From Caprimulgus europaeus (lineage: Eukaryota; Chordata; Aves; Caprimulgiformes; Caprimulgidae), in NCBI GenBank assembly GCA_907165065.1, contig OU015528.1, forward strand, positions 46,553,515-46,617,514: DNA of 64,000 nt, read 5' to 3'. Position numbers and translations under genes: made by a program. This document shows, piece after piece, positions 10,801 through 23,000 of this stretch (position 1 is its first letter; every line of letters starts with the position of its first letter). Under the pieces are notes generated by a model. It was not told the origin of the DNA, made no database searches, and was given only the letters and a program-made list of their open reading frames with translations.

Positions 10801-13593
10801 GTCTTGATCATCCTTCCTGTTTATCTTTGTTAGAGGAAAAACTAAGCAACATTAAATTGGTTTCTACCATTGCAGTACTATTTTCAATTAACTTTAATTC
10901 CTTGGGCTTTCTCCAGCTGAAAGCCTCTTAGATCAGTCCCTTAGACCTGTGACCCTTAGAATTGTGACTCTTCTCTGGTTTCGTGTGGATGAAAAGGATG
11001 AATTTAGCACTCTGGGAGAAGTTCCCCACAGCCTGTCTGCTCACTAGCTTGCTGCCCTTGGGTCACAGCTGACTTTTGGAAGAGAAGTTGCAAGTGGTAA
11101 ATATCACATATCCAGTGAAAGTGTTCCTGTTTCTGTATTGCAGTGATTAACTGCAGTTAAACCTTACAGTAGCCTAACTATCCATCCTTCCCATAGAGTG
11201 TTGCCTAGTAAAGTTTCCAGACATATTTGTTTTTTTATTGAACATAAATTTAATAAAGTATTTGAGACTTACCAAGTTTATTTTTAGGGAAGAAAAAAGT
11301 TTTGAACTAACTTGAGTGTTCTTGATTGAAAAGAAAAAACCACATGAGTCACAGCCTGGGAACTGAGCACATCATCTTCATATTGCATTACTTTTCTTTT
11401 TTTAAACGCTTCTTTTTTACTTGTGGAAGTTAACTCATATCCATGTCCATAGGTACACTGAGTATGCTAGGCCCAACAGACTGCAGAGGATAAAGAGAAG
11501 ACAAAGAGATGCATGTTAGCTGGATGTTTGTTTCATTGACTTGGATGTCACCTGCCAAGGGATTGTATTTAATCAGGTCACTGATTACATTGTTCAATTG
11601 CTGTATTTATTTTCTTTTGTGAAATTTACACATAATGTTTGTATTTAGTATTAACAGAGAATTTAACAAAGATTTTTGAGATAGCTGTATATTTTATTGA
11701 TAATCTTTCAGAAACCAAATTTTAAATTTGTTCCAATTCCTGATGCACCTGTAAGATCTCATTTGAAATTCACTTTTAAAATAAAATCATGGAGTTGGTC
11801 ACCAGTTCTGATAAATCCATACTACTGAATCATCCCAGCAGAATCCTAATCCTTGGCTTGATCTTGCTCTTCAAGACAATTTGAGAGCCCATAAAACTGT
11901 AGGTCATTCTCATCCTGGTTTATTAATTGTTGGGTTTACCTCCCCAGGTTTGAACAACCCTCCACTGAGCTGGGCTATATGGACATTGATGTCTTGCCAA
12001 CAGCTTCTGTTTCCCAAATGATTGTGTCTTCATTTCTATTCACTGCAGCTCACTTAAATACATCCTTTGTATACGTACTCTCATGTTCTCATCCTAGCAG
12101 GCTCCTGCTGCCCTATACTTCACTCCCACATTCTTGCAATTGAGTTTGATTCTCCAGACACCAAAACAACTTTTTACTCTGCCACTCAGGATCTTGCATG
12201 GATGTAAGCATCTTATCCAAATAACATGCAAGTAGAGGAGACAGCTTGTTTCATATGTGCCACTAAGATAAAAGACATCTTGTTTCCTCATTTATTAAGA
12301 GAAGTGGAGATTGCCTTCCTAACATACTGTAGATATATTTTTAAAGGAGGTAAAAGAAGACATTTTGTTTGGTAAGTCTGGACTTGATAAAATATAGAAA
12401 AATGCAGTGCATGGAGCAGTTAGATAGCAGCAGAGGAAAGTGTTGTCCTAACAGAGTCTGGTAGGGTTTATCTAACTCTTTATGAAAATATCGTTGTTAA
12501 TCTTCATGTGATCACTGAAGATCTGGGGATCTGTTCTCTCTCTCAGTTTCTGTTTTGCTCATGTTTCCTTTCCTATATCCATCACAGATTCTCTTTATCC
12601 TGGTAGACAGCAATTTGAAGAGCAATGAACGAACAGTGTCATTCTTCAAACTGAAGAAGTCACAGCTGCCAGCTCTGGCTATATTCCATACACCAGATGA
12701 GGAGCAGGATGTGTTGACTGTGGATGAAGTCTCCGTTGAGCGTGTACAGGACTTCTGTAATCATTTCTTAGAACGAATGAAGAAGGTAAAGGGGGACTCC
12801 TGTGCAGTCTACAGGAAGCTGGGATCTTGTAGGATGATGCTATTGCTCACAAGGCTCTTGAAGATGACTTTGGTTCCTTGAACTCCTCCCCACCCTTGCC
12901 ACCTCCTCTTTCATTTTCTTTTGCACCTGAATATCAGAAAAGCATTAGATCTAGAGCAGAGCAGAGATTAATGTCTTTGCAGAGCCTCTTCTTTCATTGA
13001 CTTCCGCATTCTAGTTTACAGCAAGAGGACTTCAGTGACCTCTACAACTGTATGGAGATCTCAGTGAAGTATCTATTTTCTGGAAACAGCAACTGGGAAG
13101 ACAGAGTGAAGGTGTTTTTGGACACTGAGAATGGGGATGGTGGATGGCAGCACATAAGAGAGGGTCAGAGAGACAGTGGCATGGATAGAAAGGAAATCAA
13201 GGAAATCAGTCTAAAAGGCCACAGAACAGAGTATACAGACAAGGGTTCAGGACTCTACCAGAGTATACAGACAAGGGTTCAGGACTCTACCAGAGGACTC
13301 TCCTGGGAGAGGGACAATTTGATCTCCATGTTTATTCAGTGTTAGAGTTCTCTCTCTGTCCAAGCTCATCTTCCTATAGCACAGAGGCTTTGTGTATCAG
13401 GACTTTGTGTTGTGCAATTGAAATGGGATAGGCAGGACAGTGGCATAGACAGCAGAGGGAGGCATTTAAGTTGGTTTGTTTCCTTTTATCACTATGCTGA
13501 GAAACCAAGCAATGTCAAATCTGATTTCCTGCCTCTAATGTGTTTTAGAAAGAAGATAAACCTGAAGAGAAGGCCCTCAATGAGGAACTCTGA
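1614..13593 (+). CDS. ERP27: ERP27, endoplasmic reticulum protein 27 (5' partial; five exons visible)
   Basis: ERP27 is a non-catalytic PDI-family protein of the ER lumen with two thioredoxin-like domains (b and b'). It binds unfolded substrate and recruits ERp57. Exons in frame: 1614-1751, 5560-5673, 8727-8852, 12588-12785 and 13549-13593, all phase 0 with GT-AG borders. They encode 206 residues. The frame carries EVPFGLSTSPAVLSHYDV, then RLVTEYNPV, then LHLLLITDK, then ILFILVDSN and FFKLKKSQLPALAIF; these match human ERP27 in order and spacing as I remember it. No CxxC redox motif is present, as expected. The protein ends ALNEEL, an ER-retrieval tetrapeptide of KDEL type (human KVEL). About 65 N-terminal residues, including the signal peptide, are missing and should lie upstream. 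The human ERp57-binding loop reads DDEWD; here it is DEEQD. Confidence 0.92.
4346..4729 (+). mobile_element. Probable solo LTR of an avian endogenous retrovirus (ERVL-like)
   Basis: In an ERP27 intron. The segment starts TGTGGTGGTTTAACC and ends CCCGTGACA, obeying the TG...CA rule over 384 bp. The start resembles LTRs common in neoavian genomes. Flanking pentamers are AACAC and AACGT, which would be a diverged 5-bp target duplication (3 of 5 match). It contains a TTTAAATA box-like sequence near 4600. No gag, pol or env sequence adjoins it. The direction is inferred from the TGTGG end. Confidence 0.55.
13228..13291 (+). repeat. 32-bp perfect tandem duplication
   Basis: Two adjoining copies of a 32-base unit beginning AGAGTATACAGACAAGG, in the last ERP27 intron. 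The copies appear identical, so the duplication is recent. It does not touch an exon or splice site. Confidence 0.9.
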
Positions 13594-14048
13594 TTCTTTC
13601 TCAGCCAAAAGAATGACTGTGCCCAGAGGCATCTCTTTCTGGTGTGTGAAGAATTCACTAAGCCTGGCAGCTCAGGAATTCCTGGGATAGTAGGATTAAG
13701 GGGCTAAGTGAGTCACAGATTCCCATCTCCATGCTATGTACCTATATGCTGTCTGTCCTTTCTAGGAATCTCTTCTCCCTTCTCATTTGTTGGCTCCCGC
13801 TCTCTTTTCTCAGTAATCTAGGAGCTCTGGTATTGCCCTACACTGTGCCCTTCCATGCCACCTCTGTTGGAGAAAAGGGTGATATAGCAAAATGGCAATA
13901 TCATAGATGAAGCTTGTAGTTCCCAGAGATCTGTTTCCCTCAGTCCCTTTGCTTTAGATGCCATGCTGGGATCCACTGTCAGCCTCTCCAGACACTAAGA
14001 ACAGATTGGTTGCTTGACGTCACATTAACTTTTCCATTTATTTTACTA

Positions 14049-14054
14049 AATAAA
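14049..14054 (+). promoter_or_regulatory. Candidate poly(A) signal of ERP27
   Basis: AATAAA about 455 bases after the ERP27 stop codon and the first canonical hexamer I noticed downstream. It would give a 3' UTR of roughly 480 bases. Confidence 0.5.
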
Positions 14055-17000
14055 GCAGAAAGTGAATAGCCTGATTTTTTTACGCAAATATGTCATTTCC
14101 CACTCCTCATGTCTTTCACTTAAGGACAAAGCCTGTGTATTTCTGAGTGAGTAAGCTCAAAAATCTCCTTTCTCTGAATTTAACCTGGCTTGCAATGCCT
14201 AACCAGTCAGATTGGTTGCTAAGAATCATTCCCCACAGAACTGGAGCCATCATCAACAGATATTTCCAAGAGGATGAGAGATTTCTGTGAAGGTCTGGGA
14301 TCAGAACAGCACTGGGTACAACAGGTCTGAGCTGGTGCAGCAAAAAATGAATGGGACTAAGATGCAGGTTGAGGCTAAGAGGAATGGGACATGTGTCAGG
14401 AGGGCACACTGCATTAGAGGGAAAGACTAATGTCTGGGTATTGACCACAGACATCTCTCAGAAGTCCCAGTGCTGGCATAGAGTGGTTGGGGACTTTGCA
14501 GATGAAGTGTATGAACCATCCCTCTTCTGCTGTACTAGATACATGCAGTAGGCTTGCCTCATACTTGGCTCAGCATCCTTTGGCATGAAGTATGGATGTT
14601 TCTGTCACACAGTGACTGCATTGTCTCTCAGAGCTTGAGAAATCTGGGAGCCTAAGAGGTACAGAGCTGAGAAACCTCAGCCCTTTCTCAAAAATTAGCC
14701 CAAGGCAAAGAACTGGCTACAGAAAGAAGTTGTTCTTGTGGATGAGGCAAACAGCTCCCCACCACAGAGCGAGAAGTTAGGGTCTGGAAGGGATGCAAAG
14801 TAGCTGCCAGTCACCATGATGAGGGCCACAGCAGGGAGGCTCTTAAACACAATAGAGAGACAGGTGCCAGCCCTGTGCTAGCTCTTGGCCCTTCCATGTG
14901 GATCAAACCAATGTCTTTCATCTCCCTAAGGCTCTGTCTCTCATGCAGCTGAACTTACCTTTTTAGTGCTCTACCCTCCCTTCTCCTCTGCTTACCTCAA
15001 GCAAGCCAAATGCTATTAGCAGTTGGTATAGAGATTCAAAATTGCTGCACATTTCCAAGGAAGAGTGATATGACCAAAATATGATATTTAGAGTTGTGCC
15101 TTGTGTTGGCAAGGCTGGGAAACTGTCTCCATGCACAGGGAGCTCTGCCCTAAGAGGCAGAGCAATGGGCAGTATGGGGTGTCAAAAGCTCCATGGTCAA
15201 TGCAATAGCCAATAATTGTTTCCTAAATGAGACAGTTCAGAAAAGAGGAGGAAAAGAGAGAGGAGAGGAGAAGCAAACCAACTCTGTCTGTTCAGTTCTG
15301 CCCTTGTCACAGTTGAGTTCTCCCTAACCTCTGGTTTGCAAGTGGGAACCGGTAGCATTGCTTCTTGGCCACAGCCAGATAATAACACTGAAAGTATCAA
15401 GGCAGAGTTGAGTTTGGGGCAGTGTTGCATATTTCTTTCTTTAGTCTGGTAAAAGTGGAGGCATCTGCCCTCAGCCTGTAAAACTGTTTTACTTGTGTGT
15501 CCTCTCTTCTGAGCATGCATTTCACAGTGACCTTCTGCCACTACCATGTAGTCCCAGAAATGGAGATGTCACTGTCATCAGCTGGAGCCTACAAGACAAT
15601 AAGTTTTGGCCTATGGGTATAGTGTTCATATAACAGCTGGAGTGAGCTATCCCTGCAGACCTCTTCAGTGTCTTTTCCTCTGAAGCATGAGACTGTTCAG
15701 GCTGGGTGACATACCTGCCACTGTGTATGGTGCATTGGATTTACACGCTAGTCCTGGAGCTGCAGGTGAAGACTGCTTCTTGGTGGCACTCCTTGGTATG
15801 GGAGCCTTGCCTGGTAGCATCACATGGTTGCACTGCAGCCTCTGTCCTGCTTGGTGAGCTTGTCCAGGGGATGCTGTTGGTGAGCAGAGCAAAGCATGCC
15901 CTCACCATTGGTAGGTTCAGGAAAAAGAACTGTCTGCACCAGAAGGCCTCTTGAATGAGCCTATGCCTAGTGGCAATATATATGCCTGAATCCTGCTGGA
16001 TGCTCTTGTGGCTTTTGCGCATTGAAGAAGGGCTGCAGAAGTACAGGAAAGATGCTGAGGGCAGAAGGCTGAGCCCCAGAGTGAGGGGAAAGGTCTAAGG
16101 TGTCAGAATGTCTCGCTGCTTTTGGCTGGTGGCTCAGCCCTTGGGTGCAGGCAGAGGCTGCAGTGCTGGACTAGAAGTATGTGAATAAAGCCTCAACTTT
16201 GGTGTTAGAATTCCCTGTGCCATGAAGCTTGCCAGGGCTGCCTGTGACCTATGCAAGGGGCATGGTGGAGGGAGGATCAGTTGACTCCAACCACAGGTCT
16301 GTGTTAAGGTGTGAGCACAGGGCTCAGCCCCTCCAAAGCACTGGGAGCCACAGGGTCTCATTCCAGACTCTGTCACACCTTACAGCTATGAGAATCAGAG
16401 ATAGCTCACCTCACACTGCCCTCGAGCCCAGGCAGAGCAATCTCACACCTGCCTTCCAACATCCCCATGTCAGTGGTGTGTGATGGTTTTGAACTCCTGG
16501 CTTTGTACAGTCCTAGAACATGCAGGGCTGTGTCTCCAAGCAAGAGCCCTCTTTGTATTTCCTCAGTGGGAAAATTGCTCCTTTTTATGGCTATAGCTCG
16601 TTCCTCCCTAGGAAGGGTTGTACTGCTTTGTCTGCAGTAAGGTGAAGTGGACAGGTCTTCTGTGGAGACATCTATGAGAAGCCTTGATGTCATAGATATT
16701 TTCAGTGTCATGCACCAATGTGGTCCAGACCAAACAGTGTAGGGGGAACTGGCCTGCTGGATGGGTGTCTGAGGTTCATGTCTTGGTCCTCTGTGGACAC
16801 AACAGCTGCAGGAATTGGGCACAGCGACGTGACTCTTCTTCAGTGCTGGAGGGAAACAAAACAGGACATGAATGAAGCTCTGGTTCTGCAAACAAGCCTG
16901 GAAGCAAAAGCCATGTCCCTGGTGACTGTGTTTACTGTGTACACAGCTAATTATAGGGACAGCTTTTCAGGAGCTTCATTATGTACACTGGGGAGTTTAA

Positions 17001-20000
17001 TTCCCTCTGCACCTTCCAGAACTCTGCACCTAACCAACAATCCTTGGAGCCACAAGACAGCCACAGGAAAAGCCTCCTCCTCCTCTAGCTGCTCTGCAGT
17101 GCTCTTTGTGACTTGCAGAGCAGGGACAGCCTTGGAGTGCTGCACTCAGGATGCTCTGGGCACAGATGGCAGTGGTGTTTGAGCCAGGGGTCTGTCTTAA
17201 TCCCTGTGCTCAAAGGCTTCTGCAATGTAGTTTTCATGAGCTTAGCCACTGCGATGAGGCATCCAAGGCACAAACCAGAGGCAGAATCTTGTAGAGGTGC
17301 AATATCTTGTTTGTTGTTTTGAGTTTTGTGTCCCATTGTTTTATCTCTGACTTGAATTTGTGATGAACTTGGCCCGGATGTTTTGAGCTGTCTGGGGGAG
17401 GCTGGCCTTGTTTTCAAGGGGAGGAAGTGTTGTATGCAAACTGACAGAGGGCAGAATGAGAGGGTTCCCTTTCCCCTCAGTATTGTGGAGATATTGTGGT
17501 GTGAGAGGCCCTGCTCTGCAGTAGCACCTGTACTCAAGAAACATTCAAAATAGCTAAGATAACAGCTGAACATGCCTGAGAGCAAAGCTGGGTGGGGTGT
17601 GTGAGAGCTGCTGTCTTTACCCCAGGGAACAGGGAATTGGGTTGCACTGTGGGAGATGAAACTTTGCTTTCATCCTTGGTGAGAAAAGATTTGAATGCCT
17701 CCAGAAGCAGAAAATTACTAAGATGTGGAGGTTCAGCAAGAGGGCTAACATTTTTGTGTTTCCCCTCCCAAGAACTGCTGCGTGTGGCATAAAATAAATA
17801 AGTGTTCCTTAGAGGTGAGGGCTGAGTCCCATGAATGCTCCCCACATACCCTGCCTGGGCAGAAACCATCTGCCAGGTCCTAGTGGCACTGTTCAGCTCT
17901 CTTAGGCACTTCCCTTTGGTACTTGCAAGTGCCCTGGGGATGCATAGTTTTATGTACAGCCCTTTCCTTGGCATTTCCTACTAGTTGGCATGGTGTTCCC
18001 TCATGCAGTGTTCAGCTTTCATCAACACCCCTTCTGGGTACACAAATCCCTCAGGATTCTGAGTTAGGGATGCCACTATGCAGCAAAGGACCTGAAGGAT
18101 GAGTTAGTGGTGAGAGTTGCTGCTCTTCTGTCCTGTGGTCCACAGGCAAGGCTCAGCTGAGGCTGAGGCTGAGGCAAGGCCCAGCTCTCTGTTGCTTTTA
18201 CTCCTCTTGTCTCCAGCAGCTGATACAGTGTCATCTTCATGTAAATTATCCTGAATATCAACTTGGGCAAGGCTGTTTGGAGAAGAAGTTCCACATGATA
18301 CCTGTGATGTATCAACTATTGGGGTTGCCATCTCTGCTCACTTATGTCCTTGAGCACAGAATATTTTTCCTTCCTTTTGTGTAGTGTGGGCCCAAACCAA
18401 AGTTTTAATGCAAAGATGGAATGGATGCAAGGGAATTAGACCTCTGAACTAGCCCCTATCTGCTGCAGGTTGAACCAAGTCTTTTGATACAAACATCATC
18501 TCTGTGCCCTAGCTTTGGTGCTCCAGTCCCCCTGCACACAGAGTGCTGGGTCTGGTCCAGCCACAGGGAGTCTGACGAGTGGGAGAAGGACCAGAATGAC
18601 CTTTGCACCTAGCCTGAAGAAGATGAGTGGGCCCTGACCTCTGTGTGTGAGTCTATATGGTCAGGATTGCTCCTGCTCTCAGTTGTGCCTGGGAGATGCT
18701 GAGAAGCCTCTGACTGCCAGCATGAAGGGCAGTGGCACTCCCCAGGGTACCCAGCCCCAGTGTCTTATGCCTGCAGAGGAGCAGGACTGCTACCAGTGCA
18801 GAGAAGCTGCCTGGCTTGCTCCCCAAGCAGGACTGAACCTCCTGCCTTTCTTCTGGGAACGGTGCTAGGCACCAGGGTCCTGCCAACTTTGAACAAAAAT
18901 TTTAAAAATCTCTCAGTTATATACCAGAATAGCTGTTGGAGGATGAACCTTATGGTGCTAAAGTCAGATCCCACCTCACACACAGAAGTCCAGCGCTGAG
19001 CTGGGCCTAAGTTCCCAGGAATGGGAGGAGATAGTGAAGTTTAAGCATAAAAGATGGTAAGAACCATTGTCCTCCTTATAATAAAAGGAGGAAGGGCAGG
19101 GCTGTCTAGCACCTCTGTTTGTCTGGGAAGCAGTGGAATCAATAAATCCAGGCAGCAATAGTAGAAGCAAACCTCTCTTGCAGATGGACAAGCCACAGGG
19201 CTTAGTCACTCTGCACCTCCGCACAGAATGGCTTCCCCTCAGTGCCATTAACAGCAGCCCACGGGCTGGCAAAGAGGTGGGGGCAGTTGACACAGGAGGG
19301 AAAATATTGCCTGAAGGATGCGACTGTGGAAGTGGTTTGCAGGAGCATGGAAGAGGAGAGCAAAAAAGAGCCAGAGGCTGGTCGGGGAGGAAGAAATGAC
19401 TTGCCCAGGGGGTGATGAGGCCAGGGGCAGGCAAGGGTCAGTGAGGGAAAATGCTGGGTGGGTACCACAGGGAACTGATAATGATGGAAGGGAGAACATA
19501 GCAGTGTTTTTTCTGGGGCTGTGAATCAAGTACCTCTTTGACCCATTTTGGCTCAGTCACTAAGGAAACTTCAGAGGAACATTCTCAGTGGAAAAACTTG
19601 CAAAGCCACAAAATGCACATTGAAGAAGAGAGTACTTGTTCTCCCCTTTGAATTTCTCCATTTGCTGCTAATGTACCTACACATCCAGGCAGGCAGACTA
19701 GTCCCATGGTCTGCAAAGCACCACTTTTCTCCAGGTGAGAGGAAAAACCTACAGATAACTGCCTCCCTGCCTGCACCAGGCCTCCATGTATGGCAGCTGT
19801 GCAGAGTTGCCTTCTGTATCACGGCTGCAACCAGCACTGTGTCCTCTCCCCCATATGCTCACCAGGGCTCAGGCTTTTGAATCCTCCATGTGTCACAGCA
19901 GCCCCTGGATCCCCCCACATCTTGTCCATGTACAGGGTGAAAAGCAAGACTCATGTGTGCACTCCTGGTTTCTCTCTGTGCATGTGTTATAAGTATTATA

Positions 20001-23000
20001 TACTCTTCATGTCTCCCATATCCCTCTCTTCCTAGGACAGAGTCCACATGTCATCATCTTGTTAGGGGCTTTGTGTGACTCTATGCCACTCATGTCACGT
20101 GGTTTGTATAATGCCTACATCACCAGCATTATTTCTTGCCTTTTATCTAGCAGCTAAGGCATTGGTATTATTGCTATCTGTAACTTTCCCAGACAGGACT
20201 GAGATAGCATGTCATTGCTTCCAGAAGACATAGTTAGCATTGGTGAAGTCCATTTCTGGTTCCTTGATCTCTGGGCAACTACAAAGAAATGTCAAGCCCT
20301 TGAGTCTGCTAATCAGCTGTCAGGGAAGTAGGACAGGATCTTGCAGTTTTCCTGTTTTTTGTTTTGTTGCTATTAGTCACTGGAACAATCACCCCCCAAA
20401 AAAACTCTTCATCTATTTTCTTATCCACTGAATAATACAGGGCTGTATGCCCAAAAGATTGTGTTTTAAAATAAAGACATGATACTTTCAGTATAAATCT
20501 GTTGCACTCTGAGTGTTTGGTATTTTGGAATTCAATGTGGTTGTTGACCCTAGGCTATTTCATGACTTCCCATTGTAATCAAGACCTTATTTTCCTTGGC
20601 CAATTATTTCTGTTCTTTGGCTGAGAAATGTAACAGACAGAAAATAATTTACCCCAGATTGCTGAAGAAGCCTGTGGACAGAGCTGGAGAGACAACCTAG
20701 ATCTCCTCCATCCAGGTCTTCTGAGCCTTAGCCACATGGCCATGCTTCATCTTCACCCTCCATCTCCCTCTGACTCCCAATGGCTATTTTTTAAGTTGAA
20801 ATGGCAGTTTTTCAGCATGAATCAAAGGCTGTCTTGTTTGGTTGCTCTGGTTTAGGATAGCTGAAGCTGAACAGTTCTGGATCACTGCTTTCTCTCTCCA
20901 GCTCTCCTTCCTTGCCAGTGAGAGCTTTCCCCCTGGAGTGACTGCCTTATTCTTGTGGAGGCCAATGGGCAATGTGCTCTGTTGCCATGTGGCTCATGTT
21001 CCACAGTTGCAGTGCTCTCTTGGATCCCTGGGCATCCTGGATTTCAGGCCCCATCTTGTAGCAGTGTTTTCAGGCTTTCTCCCCTGTTGAAATTCTGGCA
21101 GTTGAGAAAATACTTAATTAAGAAGATATTAAGAAGATATCTTTGCATATTAAATATTTTACTATTATTTAAAATAATTAATAATTACTTAAATATTATT
21201 TTATTAAGAATATATCTTTGCCTATTAAAAAAAGATCTATGGGAGGTTAGAGGAAAATCTGAATGATTCCCTGCTTAGTACATTTTAGTTTTGGCAAGAC
21301 AGTAGCATTGCAGAAAGGAAGAGATTGTTAAAGTGAAAGATAAATAGATTATGGCTATTTCTGATGCTACAACTGAGATAGCGATCAAATGACCAGCCAT
21401 CTTTAAATGGTCATCAGTCTTCATATATTTGTTCTGTCACCCAGGAATCCAGATGTGAAGCAGTTAAATGGATCTTCCAGCTGTTTCCATCTTGCAGTTC
21501 CTTAGCATGGAAACAGCATGTCTTTGGTGTCTCTCCTGTGACCTGATAACTCACGGCCATTGCACAGTGATGCAAAGCACTCTGGAAAGATGCAGTCCTC
21601 CCACAGAGAAGCAGGCAGGACTAGGGTGACCTAGGAATCATCCCATTGGGGTTGTCCTCATAAGCTGTGTGTGCACAGGGTCTCTTTCTGCTTTGCTGTC
21701 TGTTCAGCAGCGTGGAGACTTTCAAGGGTACAAAACACTCTATATGGCCCCCCTCAGGCTCTAGGATAAGGCTGGCTCTAACTGCGCCCTCCTCCTCCCC
21801 ACTGGCTCCCTATCTCTGTGTGAGTGACAGGCCCTCAGACCCCGGCTATGATTTTACTTCCCTTTTTGCCCACACCATGTTCTGGAGGCAGCTCTGTCCC
21901 AAGCATAACCCCGCTGCTCCCAAGGGAAGGTGCCAGCTTCATTGCAGTGTCCCAGGCACTCCCTTTTAAAAAGAACAAATATGCCCCACAAAGGGAGAAC
22001 AAAGAGAACCTACCAGATACTTTTCATCAGAGGGGTGATGAAGCAAGACTTTAGCAACACACTGGAATGGCTTAGCTGCCTTGCCCCGGGGGCCCTGTTC
22101 ACCCAAAGGTTTCTGTTTGGTCTCTGAGTCCTGCAACTGGTATTTCAGTGGAGTCCTTCTTGGCAAGTCTGGCTCTGTAATCTAGGATAATAAAACCCTC
22201 CTTCTTTTAATAATAAAGATAACTGTATCCAGGACATTTAGAACTTAAGAAACTGCTTTAACAGCATTTCACATGATAGGACAGGATTATTTCTGTGGCT
22301 GTTCCTGTGAAAATGAGGTGGGTTTTGTGCCTGCTTGTCCTGTACCCCTTTCCAAATGCTCAGACACACTTGACAGCAGGGCAGTGGTCTCTAAGGTATT
22401 ATGGTGCTACTGGTTTTGTTAGACTAGGTGTTTGGCAGAGGAGGAAAGTCCCAGAAGTTTCATAATTAGCTTTGTTATGACAGAGGTACTGTGGTCCTTC
22501 TCATAACATGCCCTCACATCCTTGCTGGGACCCTCAACCCCCCAACATGAGCTGCTTGGGACCTGCTTCTTGCTTCTTGCCTATTGCCTTGAATGGCACC
22601 AATGTTCTCTGACTCACCTCCATGTCTCCTTGAAAATCAGGTAGGAGTGTTTAATTTGGTTTAGGCTGGGGTTAGCTGAATGTCAGTCCTTGTGCTGGGA
22701 ATTCATCAAGCATGCAAACCCAAAACCCCTGAAGTGGTTGGCTTGTATTTCTACCCATGATGATCTGCCAAAGGCTTGGCACTGGTTTGTTTATGTTTAA
22801 TATATTAAATCTGTCTCTGCAAATTGCTCTGTGACAGACAGATATGCCATGGATGGGTGGTATGTGTGGGAGGGGGCTCTGTTTCCAGGCAAGCATCCTC
22901 CTCCTCTGCTTATCTTCCAGTCCCACCACTCATTAGCAAATTCCCAGGGAGCCAGTTCCCCAGGTCACTGATAAAAGTAGAAAAAGCTCCCACTAACAGC

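Noticed and set aside
12786-12881. Read-through of the ERP27 exon past 12785 to a stop at 12881
   Set aside because: AAG-GTAAAG is a good donor, and splicing to 13549 restores a charged tail ending in an ER-retrieval motif, as in human ERP27.
16406-17974. Several minus-strand frames of 146-166 codons
   Set aside because: Overlapping frames with Pro/Ser/Leu-rich shadow composition, no conserved motif and no exon borders.
18976-19434. 152-codon minus-strand frame
   Set aside because: Low-complexity leucine- and proline-rich translation of pyrimidine-rich DNA; no homology recognised.
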